From the NCBI RefSeq assembly GCF_000763315.1, contig NZ_JPST01000021.1, forward strand, positions 1 to 64,000: a stretch of DNA of 64,000 bases, given 5' to 3'. Below, piece after piece: positions 17,411 through 25,577 of this stretch. Within the stretch, counting starts at the first letter, position 1, and each line of letters starts with the position of its first letter. The notes under the pieces were generated by a model. It made no database searches and had not been told where the DNA came from. It was given only the letters and a program-made list of their open reading frames with translations. This stretch comes from Thermoactinomyces daqus. Its GTDB lineage: Bacteria; Bacillota; Bacilli; Thermoactinomycetales; Thermoactinomycetaceae. The position numbers were made by a program, and so were the translations under genes.

Positions 17411-18211
17411 ATGAACCGCATGTCAGTGGCAATTACAGTGACAAGTGGAAAAGGTGGGGTTGGCAAGTCGACCACGGTTGCTTCCCTCGGATTGGGCTTG
17501 GCTCAGCTTGGCTACAAAGTCTGCCTGGTCGATACCGATATCGGGCTTCGCAAGCTGGATCTGATGCTGGGCCTGGAAAACCGCATCGTTTACGATTTGG
17601 TCGATGTGATCGAAGGAGTCAGCAAATTAAGGCAATCTCTGGTTCGGCACAAGGAATATCCGGATCTTGCCCTGCTCCCGGCGGCACAGACGCGATACAA
17701 AGAAGAGGTGACACCTTCGCAGGTGAAGGCTGTCGTCGATGAGCTCCGCAATGAATTTGATTACATATTGATCGATTCCCCCGCCGGGATCGAAGGAGGG
17801 TTTCGCAACGCGATTGCCGCGGCTGATCGCGCCATCCTGGTCGTCAATCCGGAAATTCCGTCTGTCCGCGATTCGGATCGGGTGATTGGTCTCCTCGAAT
17901 CAGCCAATGTCAAAATGATCGACTTGATCGTGAATCGTGTCCAGCCGGGCATGGTGCGTGACGGAGATATGTTGAGCGTTGAGAGAGTGCAAAGCCACCT
18001 GGCAATTAATCTTCTGGGAGTGGTTCCCGAAGATAAGCGAATTATTCGCTCCTCCAATACGGGAGAACCAGTCATTCTTGACAGCAAATCGTTGGCTGGA
18101 AAAGCATTCAGCAATATTTCGCGCAGACTGACCGGTGAAGACGTACCGTTTTTGGAATTGGATTCTACTACGTTGATCACAAGAATCAAGCGTTTGTTCC
18201 ACATCGCCTAA
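17411..18211 (+). CDS. minD: Septum site-determining ATPase MinD
   Basis: 266 residues. Deviant Walker A SGKGGVGKST with signature Lys14 and Lys19, switch DTDIGLRKLDLMLGLE, Walker B DYILIDSPAG and the C-terminal amphipathic membrane helix LITRIKRLFH. MinD binds the membrane as an ATP dimer and places the division inhibitor. ATG 17411 lies behind AGGAAAGGGGT. The next gene is minE; no minC is present beside it. Confidence 0.95.
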   Translation: MNRMSVAITVTSGKGGVGKSTTVASLGLGLAQLGYKVCLVDTDIGLRKLDLMLGLENRIVYDLVDVIEGVSKLRQSLVRHKEYPDLALLPAAQTRYKEEVTPSQVKAVVDELRNEFDYILIDSPAGIEGGFRNAIAAADRAILVVNPEIPSVRDSDRVIGLLESANVKMIDLIVNRVQPGMVRDGDMLSVERVQSHLAINLLGVVPEDKRIIRSSNTGEPVILDSKSLAGKAFSNISRRLTGEDVPFLELDSTTLITRIKRLFHIA

Positions 18212-18232
18212 ACTTGGACAGGGGTGAATCAG

Positions 18233-18493
18233 GTGGCCTTTTTAAATATGTTTAATCGTGAGAAAGAAGAACCTACCGCCGTAACCGCCGATGACCGTTT
18301 GTCATTGGTACTCAGCTATCAACGTTCCGATATCGACGAAAAAAAACTGAAGCAGTTTCGAGCCCGGCTGATTGAATTGTGCGATGACTTCGGTTATGAT
18401 GTTGTCGGACATGTCGAAGTGATTCCACAGTCAAAAGAGCGTACTACCATCATTAATGCCAGTATTCCGGTACGCTTAAAAGAGCCTCTCTGA
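18233..18493 (+). CDS. minE: Cell division topological specificity factor MinE
   Basis: 86 residues. The N-terminus MAFLNMFNREKEE resembles the MinE membrane-targeting helix, followed by DRLSLVLSYQRSD (contact region for MinD) and the dimerisation fold FRARLIELCDDFGYDVVGHVEVI ending in ASIPVRL. GTG 18233 is chosen because AGGGGTG lies 6 nt upstream; GTG 18224 has no site. MinE makes MinD oscillate. It is absent from Bacillus subtilis, so its presence is notable in this spore-former. Confidence 0.85.
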   Translation: MAFLNMFNREKEEPTAVTADDRLSLVLSYQRSDIDEKKLKQFRARLIELCDDFGYDVVGHVEVIPQSKERTTIINASIPVRLKEPL

Positions 18494-18523
18494 TGCACGG
18501 ACCGATCGGGTTCGTGTTTTTTG

Positions 18524-19366
18524 TCAGATAAACTTGTGATGATGCAGCCTGCGCTCCAAAAATTCAATGATATGCGCCGGAAATGCCTTGTCTTCCGCCA
18601 AGGTGAAAATGGCGATGGAAACGCGGGTGCAGCCAAACTTTCTCATCAGCTCGATCAGTTTGCTTCTCGCTTCCCCGCTCGGGCGGCCATAGCGTTCCTC
18701 AAATGCTTTTAACAGCATCTCTTCCTCCAATGTAGATGTGCTGGGCTGTTCCCTTTTGCCGGATGAAAGGGAGGAGTCGGGCGTCGAACCGTAGTTATGT
18801 AAATGATCGATTGCCGCTGCCAGCTGTTTTTCCGCGGTCGATGCCAGTTCTTTCGGATGGATTGGATACGCTTCATCAAGAGAACGGATCATGGGATGCT
18901 GTGAGCCCCATTCATTGAATTTGCGGCGGCGGCGAGGGCGCTCGGCAGGTAAGTGCTTAAACCGCTCCGGATGTTTGCGGCGCAGTGTGTAGATGCGTTG
19001 ATAGATGGCCCCCTGGGTTCGGGAAAGTTTTTTTTCCAATTCCATGATCGCCGCTGAGAGGGATTTGCCTTCTTCCAAAAATGTATTTACCGTGTTGATC
19101 ACGATTTCTTCCTCTTCCTCATTCCAACTGTTCAACCGGTTGCTACTTTCCCCTGAATCTTCATAAGAATGGAAACGCTCCGGGTATTCTGATCTCAGCT
19201 TACGCGCATGCGACATGATTCCCGAATATCCTCGTTTTAATTGAATCGATAATTCTTTAAGGATTTCACGTTCTCGTTTTCCTTCCTTCAGCCCTTCATT
19301 CAGCGCACGAATGATCGTTTCATTTTCTTCTTTTGTATATTTTCCTTTTTTTGTTTCAAAAATCAT
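18524..19366 (-). CDS. Myb/SANT-like DNA-binding protein, RsfA-related
   Basis: 280 residues with two Myb-like repeats: KYTKEENETIIRALNEGLKEGK ... GYSGIMSHARKLR (residues ~9-58) and WNEEEEEIVINTVNTFLEEGK ... TQGAIYQRIYTLRRKHPERF (~82-135). A C-terminal helical region has LEEEMLLKAFEERYGRPS. Single-repeat relatives include the prespore regulator RsfA and GerR/YlbO of Bacillus; the double repeat suggests a related spore-stage regulator. Convergent with minE and divergent from the unknown gene at 19666. Confidence 0.7.
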   Translation of the reverse strand: MIFETKKGKYTKEENETIIRALNEGLKEGKREREILKELSIQLKRGYSGIMSHARKLRSEYPERFHSYEDSGESSNRLNSWNEEEEEIVINTVNTFLEEGKSLSAAIMELEKKLSRTQGAIYQRIYTLRRKHPERFKHLPAERPRRRRKFNEWGSQHPMIRSLDEAYPIHPKELASTAEKQLAAAIDHLHNYGSTPDSSLSSGKREQPSTSTLEEEMLLKAFEERYGRPSGEARSKLIELMRKFGCTRVSIAIFTLAEDKAFPAHIIEFLERRLHHHKFI

Positions 19367-19578
19367 TCGATAGAAACTCCTTTCTTAAACATAATTATCC
19401 TGAAAATCTTTACTTATAAATATAACAGAAAAGACATAATCTTTTCCACTATCCCTCTTAAAAACTTTTTTATTTGATGATATTTACAACGAAAAAGGTC
19501 ACATTAAAGCGTTAGAATAAGAAAATTTAATGATATGATCATGAAATTATATATTAAATCATTTTCTGGGGAGTGTGT

Positions 19579-19614
19579 ATGAAAAAGCGTATTTTTGACT
19601 ATAACCCTTATTAA
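19579..19614 (+). other. 11-codon leader ORF
   Basis: ATG 19579 with GGGGAG 5 nt upstream encodes an 11-residue peptide (MKKRIFDYNPY) and stops just before a perfect 9-bp inverted repeat at 19616-19638. It precedes the gene at 19666. Could be chance in AT-rich DNA. Confidence 0.3.
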
Positions 19615-19615
19615 G

Positions 19616-19638
19616 ATCAAAAATTGGATATTTTTGAT
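19616..19638 (+). promoter_or_regulatory. Perfect 9-bp inverted repeat upstream of the gene at 19666
   Basis: ATCAAAAAT and ATTTTTGAT are separated by 5 nt. It is AT-rich, so weak as a terminator, and may be an operator. The rest of 19367-19578 is AT-rich and shows no other gene. Confidence 0.4.
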
Positions 19639-19665
19639 AGGAAATAGCAGAAAGGGGAGTTATCA

Positions 19666-20097
19666 TTGAACCGTATTTCGGTTAAAGAAATGAGTTCCCT
19701 TTTAATGACGCGAATTGCCGTTCCAAAAGCGGCTCAAGCCCGGGAAGAACCTCCTCACCGCGCATGGGGATTAAGGGATCGTGCGGCGATTGTAATTTTA
19801 TGGGGATTGCTGGTCTATCCGCAACTGGACCCTGATTTGAAACGGGAAAAACGGACTTACTGGGTAAATATAGAGCAACTCACCTGTTTGTTTCGGGATT
19901 ATGTGGGAGATCGCGAGCAGTGCTTGAAGATACTTAAGCGTTTGCAAAAACATGATTACATACGAATAAAGAGAAATGAGGAAATCATTCCTGGAACCGG
20001 TTTGTTCGCTTCGGTCGATGCCGCCAAAATGTACCGCTATTTTCGCGCTTCCGTATTGGCCAGAAAAATGTTTCAGCTTGAGAAGCCGCAGGAATAA
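19666..20097 (+). CDS. Unknown protein, possible winged-helix
   Basis: 143 residues, not recognised. WGLRDRAAIVILWGLLVYP and an IEQLTCLFRDYVGDREQCLKILKRLQKHDYI helix pair, with IRIKRNEEIIPGTGLFASVD after it, look like a helix-turn-helix plus wing. TTG 19666 follows AAAGGGGAGT. It ends at a strong two-way terminator. Confidence 0.55.
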   Translation: MNRISVKEMSSLLMTRIAVPKAAQAREEPPHRAWGLRDRAAIVILWGLLVYPQLDPDLKREKRTYWVNIEQLTCLFRDYVGDREQCLKILKRLQKHDYIRIKRNEEIIPGTGLFASVDAAKMYRYFRASVLARKMFQLEKPQE

Positions 20098-20102
20098 ATG
20101 AA

Positions 20103-20142
20103 AACCCCAGTTCCTTTCAATACAATTTGAAAGGGTTGGGGT
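20103..20142. terminator. Bidirectional terminator
   Basis: AACCCCAGTTCCTTTCAA pairs with TTTGAAAGGGTTGGGGTT around a 4-nt loop. It lies between convergent genes; the stop of the minus-strand gene is inside the right arm. Confidence 0.7.
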
Positions 20143-20360
20143 TAATCAAATTTCAAAGATTCCAGGAACCGTCGCAACGTCTTTCGCTGATCCGGTGATA
20201 GTTCCATGGCGACATGAATAAGATGCTGAATGTCGTCAGGTAAATGATGGATAAATTGTTGCTGCTGTCCGAGTTGATTGATCAATTGTTCAATCAGATT
20301 CCGGGATTCGTTGATATGTTTGTAGGTTTGGATTAAGAGCTTTTCTGTCGGTTGACTCAT
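20142..20360 (-). CDS. Small unknown helical protein
   Basis: 72 residues, mostly helical and Gln-rich (LIEQLINQLGQQQQFIHHL) with a C-terminal LSPDQRKTLRRFLESL. Not recognised. Start ATG 20360 behind GTAGGATGAG. It lies 11 nt downstream of the gene at 20372-20614, so the two form an operon. Confidence 0.5.
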   Translation of the reverse strand: MSQPTEKLLIQTYKHINESRNLIEQLINQLGQQQQFIHHLPDDIQHLIHVAMELSPDQRKTLRRFLESLKFD

Positions 20361-20371
20361 CGCGGCTCATC

Positions 20372-20614
20372 CTACTCTTTATCGGAATGGAGTAATTGGT
20401 CAATTTCCTTTTGAATTCGCATGAGCTCCTCGTGGGTTAACTTATGGAGATCACGGATCATCATTTCCAGTTTCATCGACCGAAATTCTTCCAAAAAAGA
20501 TGGCATGTATTGAGGATTAACAGACACAGAAAAAACTCCTTTCGCCCTGTGATTCTGCCAATAGTTGATTGTCTGATCGGCCGCCAGGAGATGCTCAAGG
20601 TAGACTTCCTTCAT
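20372..20614 (-). CDS. Small unknown helical protein
   Basis: 80 residues from ATG 20614 (MKEVYLEHLLAADQTINYW). Helical, ending HKLTHEELMRIQKEIDQLL. The frame stays open to TTG 20716 and the added residues (NWSILPFINIDPRRIFDKM) look protein-like, but no good ribosome site supports either start. The layout recalls small helical phasin-like or PHA-synthase-subunit proteins, but this is not strong enough to name. Confidence 0.45.
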   Translation of the reverse strand: MKEVYLEHLLAADQTINYWQNHRAKGVFSVSVNPQYMPSFLEEFRSMKLEMMIRDLHKLTHEELMRIQKEIDQLLHSDKE

Positions 20615-20828
20615 TTTATCAAAAATTCGACGCGGGTCAATGTTGATAAAAGGAAGTATGCTCCAGTTTTTGTCAGTTTTTTGACTCAGATTCGCCGTTT
20701 TACAATTTTTCAGCAAATATTTTTGCGCGTTGGGACAATTTTTTTGGGTTTAGATTGAAATCTATCAGGGTAACTATTCTCCGAACGAGCATTTTGATAT
20801 CAATTTAAAAGAATTGAGGTGCTTCGTT

Positions 20829-20996
20829 ATGTTAGAGCAGTTAAAAGCACTGGAAGAACGGCTCTGTTCCGTTAAGCAAGAATATTTATTGGCGAAAGAA
20901 CGTCACGAATTTTTGGCGCAATACGACCTTTATGAAGAATTGAAACAATTGAACAAAAAGCGCCGTGAGCTAAAAATGAAACTTGGATTAAATTGA
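20829..20996 (+). CDS. 55-residue coiled-coil protein
   Basis: Single charged helix (LEQLKALEERLCSVKQEYLL, then EELKQLNKKRRELKMKLG). ATG 20829 behind GAGGTG. Divergent from the helical pair at 20142-20614. Not recognised. Confidence 0.45.
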   Translation: MLEQLKALEERLCSVKQEYLLAKERHEFLAQYDLYEELKQLNKKRRELKMKLGLN

Positions 20997-21042
20997 AATA
21001 GATAAACGATAAAAAGAAAGGTTTTCTGTCTTCAACATGAAG

Positions 21043-21084
21043 AAAAAACCCCAGGCCGTTGCGGTATGCAAGCCTGGGGTTTGT
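21043..21084. terminator. Terminator of the YeeE gene, two-way
   Basis: AAACCCCAGGC pairs with GCCTGGGGTTT; flanked by an A-run on the left (T-run for the minus strand). Confidence 0.8.
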
Positions 21085-21100
21085 ATCATTGTATTTCGTT

Positions 21101-22339
21101 TCAGCAAAATGAATCGCTCTGTTTCGGGTTTTTTAATCCGAACAGAGGACGCAGTTTCAGGCCGGCATAGGTTCCTAGAAGAGCAAAAATGGCCCAAATC
21201 CATCCGTGCAGACTGAAAGAGGCGATGCCGCTGAAATAGGAGCCGATATTGCACCCGTAGGCGAGTCGTGCTCCATAGCCCATCATGATCCCGCCGATCA
21301 GCGAAGCGAGATGGATTTTGAACGGGATTTTTTGCACTTTGAACGTACCGCTTGCCGCTGCGGCAAAAAAGGCGCCGATGATAATGCCGAAGTCCATCAG
21401 GGATGTTTTATCCGCCAGAATCGGGCTTTGCAGCGCCTTTGCTTTGGCACCGGACCAGTAAACCCAGGAAGAGACGTCCACACCGAAGGATTGCAGGATT
21501 TTGGAACCCCATAGAGCGAACGCGGAGGTAATGCCCCAGGGTTGGCCGCTGATGAACAAGGTAAGTGCGTTCAAAACAGCCAGCACGATGGCTGAAACCC
21601 AGAGCGGCCATGATCCGCGGATAATTCGTTTCCAGCCCTGAGCGGTTGGCACCGGTTTACGGGGCGGCGGATTTTTCCTTTTGGCAATCCAATAGGTGAA
21701 GAGGACGATGCCAGCAAACAGAATCAGTTGCAGAAGAGCGGCTCCTCCGTAACCCAGACCTGTGGATGTTGCCAGCGAGACGGGCGGAAGAGAGGGCAGG
21801 TCTTTGGACCAGAACTGCCAGTGATAAGCCGCCCAAACCGAACCGGCAATGAAACCGATCAAGGTTAAAATGAAAGACGGAGTCCCGCCGCTGACACGAT
21901 AAAGGCAGCCGGAGGCACATGCCCCGCCCAATTGCATTCCGATTCCGAATAAAAATGAACCGAAAACGAGGCTGATTCCGATCGGTTCCACATTTCCTTG
22001 CGGAGCTGCTCCGGTCAGGGTCGTGCCGGTCGAGAAAATGACAGCGAACAATACGCTGGCGATCGCCAGCATAAGCATATGTGCGCGCAATCCCTGCCCT
22101 TGTCCGACGGATAATAGTTCGCGGAAAGCGGAAGTAAAACCGAACCGCGCGTGGTAGAGCGCAACACCGAGCAAAACGCCGATGATGAATAATAATTCCT
22201 TTTGCCAGCCGTACCTGTACACGAAAGCTCCCAAGACAATAAAGGCAAGGATCGCAATCCAAACGAGCGGAGCTTTCAGTCCGGGCAGGCGCGAGTGGAT
22301 GGATGGTGCTGATTTTAGGGAAGTTTGCGGCATTGACAT
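21101..22339 (-). CDS. YeeE/YedE-family sulfur (thiosulfate) transporter
   Basis: 412 residues, about 10-12 membrane segments. The two halves each carry the family's Cys motif: GGACASGCLYRVSGG in the first and GYGARLAYGCNIGSYFSG in the second. TsuA of this family passes thiosulfate through a Cys-lined path. It stands alone with a clear terminator. A rhodanese is present in the window but 33 kb away. Start ATG 22339 is preceded by AAAGGGTGAG. Confidence 0.85.
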   Translation of the reverse strand: MSMPQTSLKSAPSIHSRLPGLKAPLVWIAILAFIVLGAFVYRYGWQKELLFIIGVLLGVALYHARFGFTSAFRELLSVGQGQGLRAHMLMLAIASVLFAVIFSTGTTLTGAAPQGNVEPIGISLVFGSFLFGIGMQLGGACASGCLYRVSGGTPSFILTLIGFIAGSVWAAYHWQFWSKDLPSLPPVSLATSTGLGYGGAALLQLILFAGIVLFTYWIAKRKNPPPRKPVPTAQGWKRIIRGSWPLWVSAIVLAVLNALTLFISGQPWGITSAFALWGSKILQSFGVDVSSWVYWSGAKAKALQSPILADKTSLMDFGIIIGAFFAAAASGTFKVQKIPFKIHLASLIGGIMMGYGARLAYGCNIGSYFSGIASFSLHGWIWAIFALLGTYAGLKLRPLFGLKNPKQSDSFC

Positions 22340-22478
22340 ATTTTCTCACCCTTTCCGATCAAGATAGTTGGTTTAAGAGGATAAAAAAAGCGACGAACCA
22401 TTCCATCGCAGGTTGAAATATGCAATTGGATATTTTATTTTAACATGTATTTACATAATAAGAAAAGAGTGTTGTGGA

Positions 22479-22518
22479 AAAGCAGGCTCCTCTTTGAAGC
22501 AAGGGAGCCTGCTTTTTT
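22479..22518. terminator. Terminator of helD
   Basis: AAGCAGGCTCC pairs with GGAGCCTGCTT; T-runs on both sides allow two-way use. Confidence 0.85.
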
Positions 22519-24872
22519 ATGCCTTAATGCGCAGATCATAAGTTTCCGGCGACGCATCGAGGATAAAGGGGCTGGGCTTGCCGGGTGTGAAAAGATGCAG
22601 TTCATGCATGGCCCGAGTGCACGCGGTGTAAAAAAGTTTTCGCACGCTTTCGGCATGATATTGTTGTTCGGAAGCGTTCCAGATGATGACCGCATCGAAT
22701 TCGATCCCTTTGGCCAAATAGGAGGGGATGACGATGATTCCGGGCTTGAAGGCGGCAGTTTCCTCACGGATGAGTTGGATGTCAAAGTGCGGTTTGAGCG
22801 ACTGATAAATCTCTTGGCATTCGGCGGCTGTTTTTCCGATGACAGCGATAGTCTGATGCTGTGCCAACAGAAGTTCCCGGATTTGTGTTCGGACCGCTTC
22901 CCGAAGCGCAGCCTTGTCAGCCAGTTGGGTGACTGTCGGTTTTTTTCCGGCCCGATTGAAAGGAACGATGGCCTCGCCTCCGGGAATCATCGCCCGGGTG
23001 AATTCCACGATCGGCCTTGTTGATCTGTAGGTCCGGTTCAGCACAATGGTCTCGATTTCCTCCCCGTCCGACAGGAAAGTTAAACTTTGGAAAGTTTCCA
23101 GTTCACTGTCAGTGTGAGAAAAGATGGCCTGTTTCAAATCCCCGAGTATGGTCATTTTGCTCAGGGGAAACAGTTTTTTCAAATAGGCGAATTGAAACGG
23201 GGAATAGTCTTGCGCTTCATCGATAAAGAGATGTTTGACGGAGCGGTTGACATGAAACCCTGACAATTGTTCCCTGAGATAGAGAAAAGGGGTTTGATCT
23301 TCGTAAGCCAGGGTTCGCTTCTGCAATCGACTGGACGTTTGCCGGCAAATCTCCGTCCAGTGCCGCGGGGGCTGAAAGTCGGGCCAAAAGCAGCGGACAT
23401 ATTCCGGGTCTGTGAATAACTGTCTGTAAATATCAAGGAAGCGAACGAACTGCAGTTGTTTGATCGATTTGCGCAAGGGTTTGAAATGTTGGTCGACCAC
23501 CCGGGTGGACAACAGTTCCTCTTCGCGCTGAAAGTCATCAAACGTATCTTCGCTGTAACGTTTGGCCTGTTGCAAACGGTTATAGGCTTTTTGGTATTCC
23601 TCCTGGCTCATGTAGTTGATTTCTTCTTGCACCCAGGGTTTGTGCCGTTCCTCTTTCGCCTTTTCCGCCAATGCGGCGAGCAGCTGTTCCGCTACCAACT
23701 GCAACCGGTTGGGAATGGGCAGCTTCGGATCCAGTGAGGTGAAATGCTCGTTGATCTTCGTTTTGGGAATAATGATTTCGCCGCGTAATTTCACATCCCG
23801 GAACAGCAGATCGGTTTGGCCGAGATGGGAAACATAGCGGTCAATCAATTCCATAAACTGGAGCGACGACTTGAAGCGAATCCCTGCCATCCGGGCGGCA
23901 TAGCCGGGCTCGCCTTCCTTGGTCAGGATGTATTCCATCAGTTCGAACGGGGTTTCCAGACGGAACGAATGCCCCAGACGCTTCTCCAGCAGTTCCGGAA
24001 ATGTGGTTTGTGCCATGTTTTCTTCACCCAGTTCGGGGAGAACCGTAGAAACATAACTGGAACAGGGGATTGGGGGAGAACAGGACGATCTGTTCCGGAC
24101 GCAAGTGATCACGATACCGATACAGGAGGTAAGCAACCCGTTGCAAGGCAGCCGAAGTTTTTCCGCTTCCCGCCGCACCTTGAACAATCAGGAGCCGGCT
24201 CCGTTCATTGCGGATGATGCGGTTTTGTTCTTTCTGGATGGTGGCGACGATGCTTTTCATCTGATGATCGGCTTGCTTGCCCAGCACTTCCTGTAAAAGC
24301 TCATCTCCGATGATGACACCGGTGTCGAACATCGCTTTGATCTCCCCGTCCCGGATGAGGAACTGTCGCTTGAGTTCCATCGTGCCTTTCAGGATGCCTC
24401 CGGGTGTTTCATATTGGGCAGGCCCGGGGGAAAAATCGTAATAAAGGCTGGAAATCGGGGCACGCCAGTCATAGACGAGAAAACGGTTGTTCTCGTCTTG
24501 GAACGACCCGATGCCGATGTATACACGATCGGTTTCGTTTTCTCCATCTTCGCGGAAATCGATGCGCCCGAAATAGGGGGAGTAACATAGCCGCTTCAGC
24601 TTATCCAGTTCCTTTTGCATATGCTGGTGCGACCGCTCTCTTTGTCCCGGCACTTCAGCTTGCTGCTTGATGGCTGTTGCTGTTTCCAATGCTTCCTCCG
24701 GGTCGTCGAAGTTAACCCGCACATCATCCCAAAAACCTTTACGGATTTCCACCACATTGGACTTAACCTGATCCATTTGTTTTTTCAGAAGCCGGAGGCG
24801 CTGTCCGGCTTTCTCTGCAACATGGCGGACACGTTTTTGTTCGGCTCTCAATTCTTGCTCGTGTTTGTCCAT
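22517..24872 (-). pseudogene. helD: UvrD-like helicase HelD, frameshifted
   Basis: Two overlapping frames together make one HelD. The N-terminal part (from ATG 24872) has a coiled-coil arm and Walker A GAAGSGKTSAALQRV, and runs to LFSPNPLF; the second frame continues SYVSTVLPELGEENMAQ and holds LFIDEAQDYSPFQ and NRTYRSTRPIVEF. The break is at about 24059. The total of 2356 nt is one more than a multiple of 3; adding 2 nt would give 785 codons, the normal size. HelD binds RNA polymerase and helps recycle it. It is either a real lesion or a sequence error; nothing else is damaged. Confidence 0.85.
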
Positions 24873-24903
24873 TTTTTCTTTCCTTTCTCTAACCTTTTTA
24901 GCC

Positions 24904-24932
24904 TTGACACAGCAGATTTTATATATTATAAT
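24904..24932 (+). promoter_or_regulatory. Consensus sigma-A promoter pointing right
   Basis: TTGACA (24904-24909), 17-bp spacer, TATAAT (24927-24932): perfect match. No convincing gene follows on this strand before the terminator at 25160. Confidence 0.65.
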
Positions 24933-24938
24933 GTATAT

Positions 24939-25195
24939 TGGGTTTTTATTGTTTTTGCATTTCGTTGTTACCTTTTTATTATAGGATGAATGGAAGGGCA
25001 AATCAAGGGAATGCCGTAACTTGTTTATTTACTGAATATTATGATATCATGACTGCTAATACTGACCTGTGATGAATGAAAGCAATCGCCTTTAATGTCA
25101 GTTGGCCAAAAATGAATTGGTGGACCGGATGATTTTGCACGATGAAATCAGAACACAACAAATCCCCATCCACATAACGGATGGGGATTTCTTTT
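24939..25195 (+). ncRNA. Candidate small RNA between helD and cotJC 3' half
   Basis: About 255 nt between a perfect sigma-A promoter and an intrinsic terminator on the same strand, with only very short reading frames lacking good ribosome sites (for example 28 codons starting near 24988). It resembles no RNA family I can recognise. The terminator could instead serve the leftward cotJ operon. Confidence 0.3.
25160..25195. terminator. Terminator after cotJC 3' half (two-way)
   Basis: AAATCCCCATCC pairs perfectly with GGATGGGGATTT around a 7-nt loop; the better T-run is on the plus strand. Confidence 0.7.
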
Positions 25196-25215
25196 GAACC
25201 TGTGTGCACAGGAAC

Positions 25216-25556
25216 CTAAAAAAACTTTTTCTGCCCCTGATACTCCTTAATCAGCTCTACTGCTTCGCGAAAACGTTGCGAGTGAACCACTTCGCGTTCC
25301 CGTAAAAACTTGAGAGCGTCGTTGATATCCGGATCATCCGAGATGTCGATCAACCACTGATAAGTGGCCCGCGCCTTTTCCTCGGCCGCAATATCTTCGT
25401 ACAAATCGGCGATCGGATCGCCTTTGGCCTGGATGGTGGCTGTCCAAGGGGTGCCGGCCGCATTGTGGTAAAAAAGCGAATAGCCGTGATCGACAAAATG
25501 CTCTCCCAATCCCGCCTCCCGCAATTGCTCGGGCGTTGCATCTTTCGTGAGTTTAT
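25216..25556 (-). CDS. cotJC: cotJC 3' segment (Mn-catalase-like coat protein, C-terminal part)
   Basis: About 111 codons reading LTKDATPEQLREAGLGEHF through DLYEDIAAEEKARATYQWL to REREVVHSQRF and KKFF: the C-terminal 60% of CotJC, a manganese-catalase-like spore coat protein. Glu and His ligands of the second half (E in IAAEEKA, E-x-x-H in REVVH) are present. The frame continues past any start codon up to the TTTAT core at 25552-25556 with no ribosome site, so this piece is not an independent gene. Its missing start is at 41314-41547. Joined at the core, the two halves give ~188 codons, the normal CotJC length. Confidence 0.92.
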
Positions 25557-25577
25557 TGACGTATGTACGATGGGTAC
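25552..25577. repeat. Attachment site, cotJC 3' side
   Basis: Core TTTAT at 25552-25556, identical to that at 41317-41321, followed on the element side by a 19-bp arm (25559-25577) that is the inverted counterpart of 41295-41313 (15 of 19 match). The recombinase stop codon overlaps the arm's outer end. Confidence 0.8.

Noticed and set aside
25216-25524. Independent short Mn-catalase gene starting at TTG 25522
   Set aside because: No ribosome site, and homology to CotJC continues upstream of that codon to the recombination core, so it is a gene segment.
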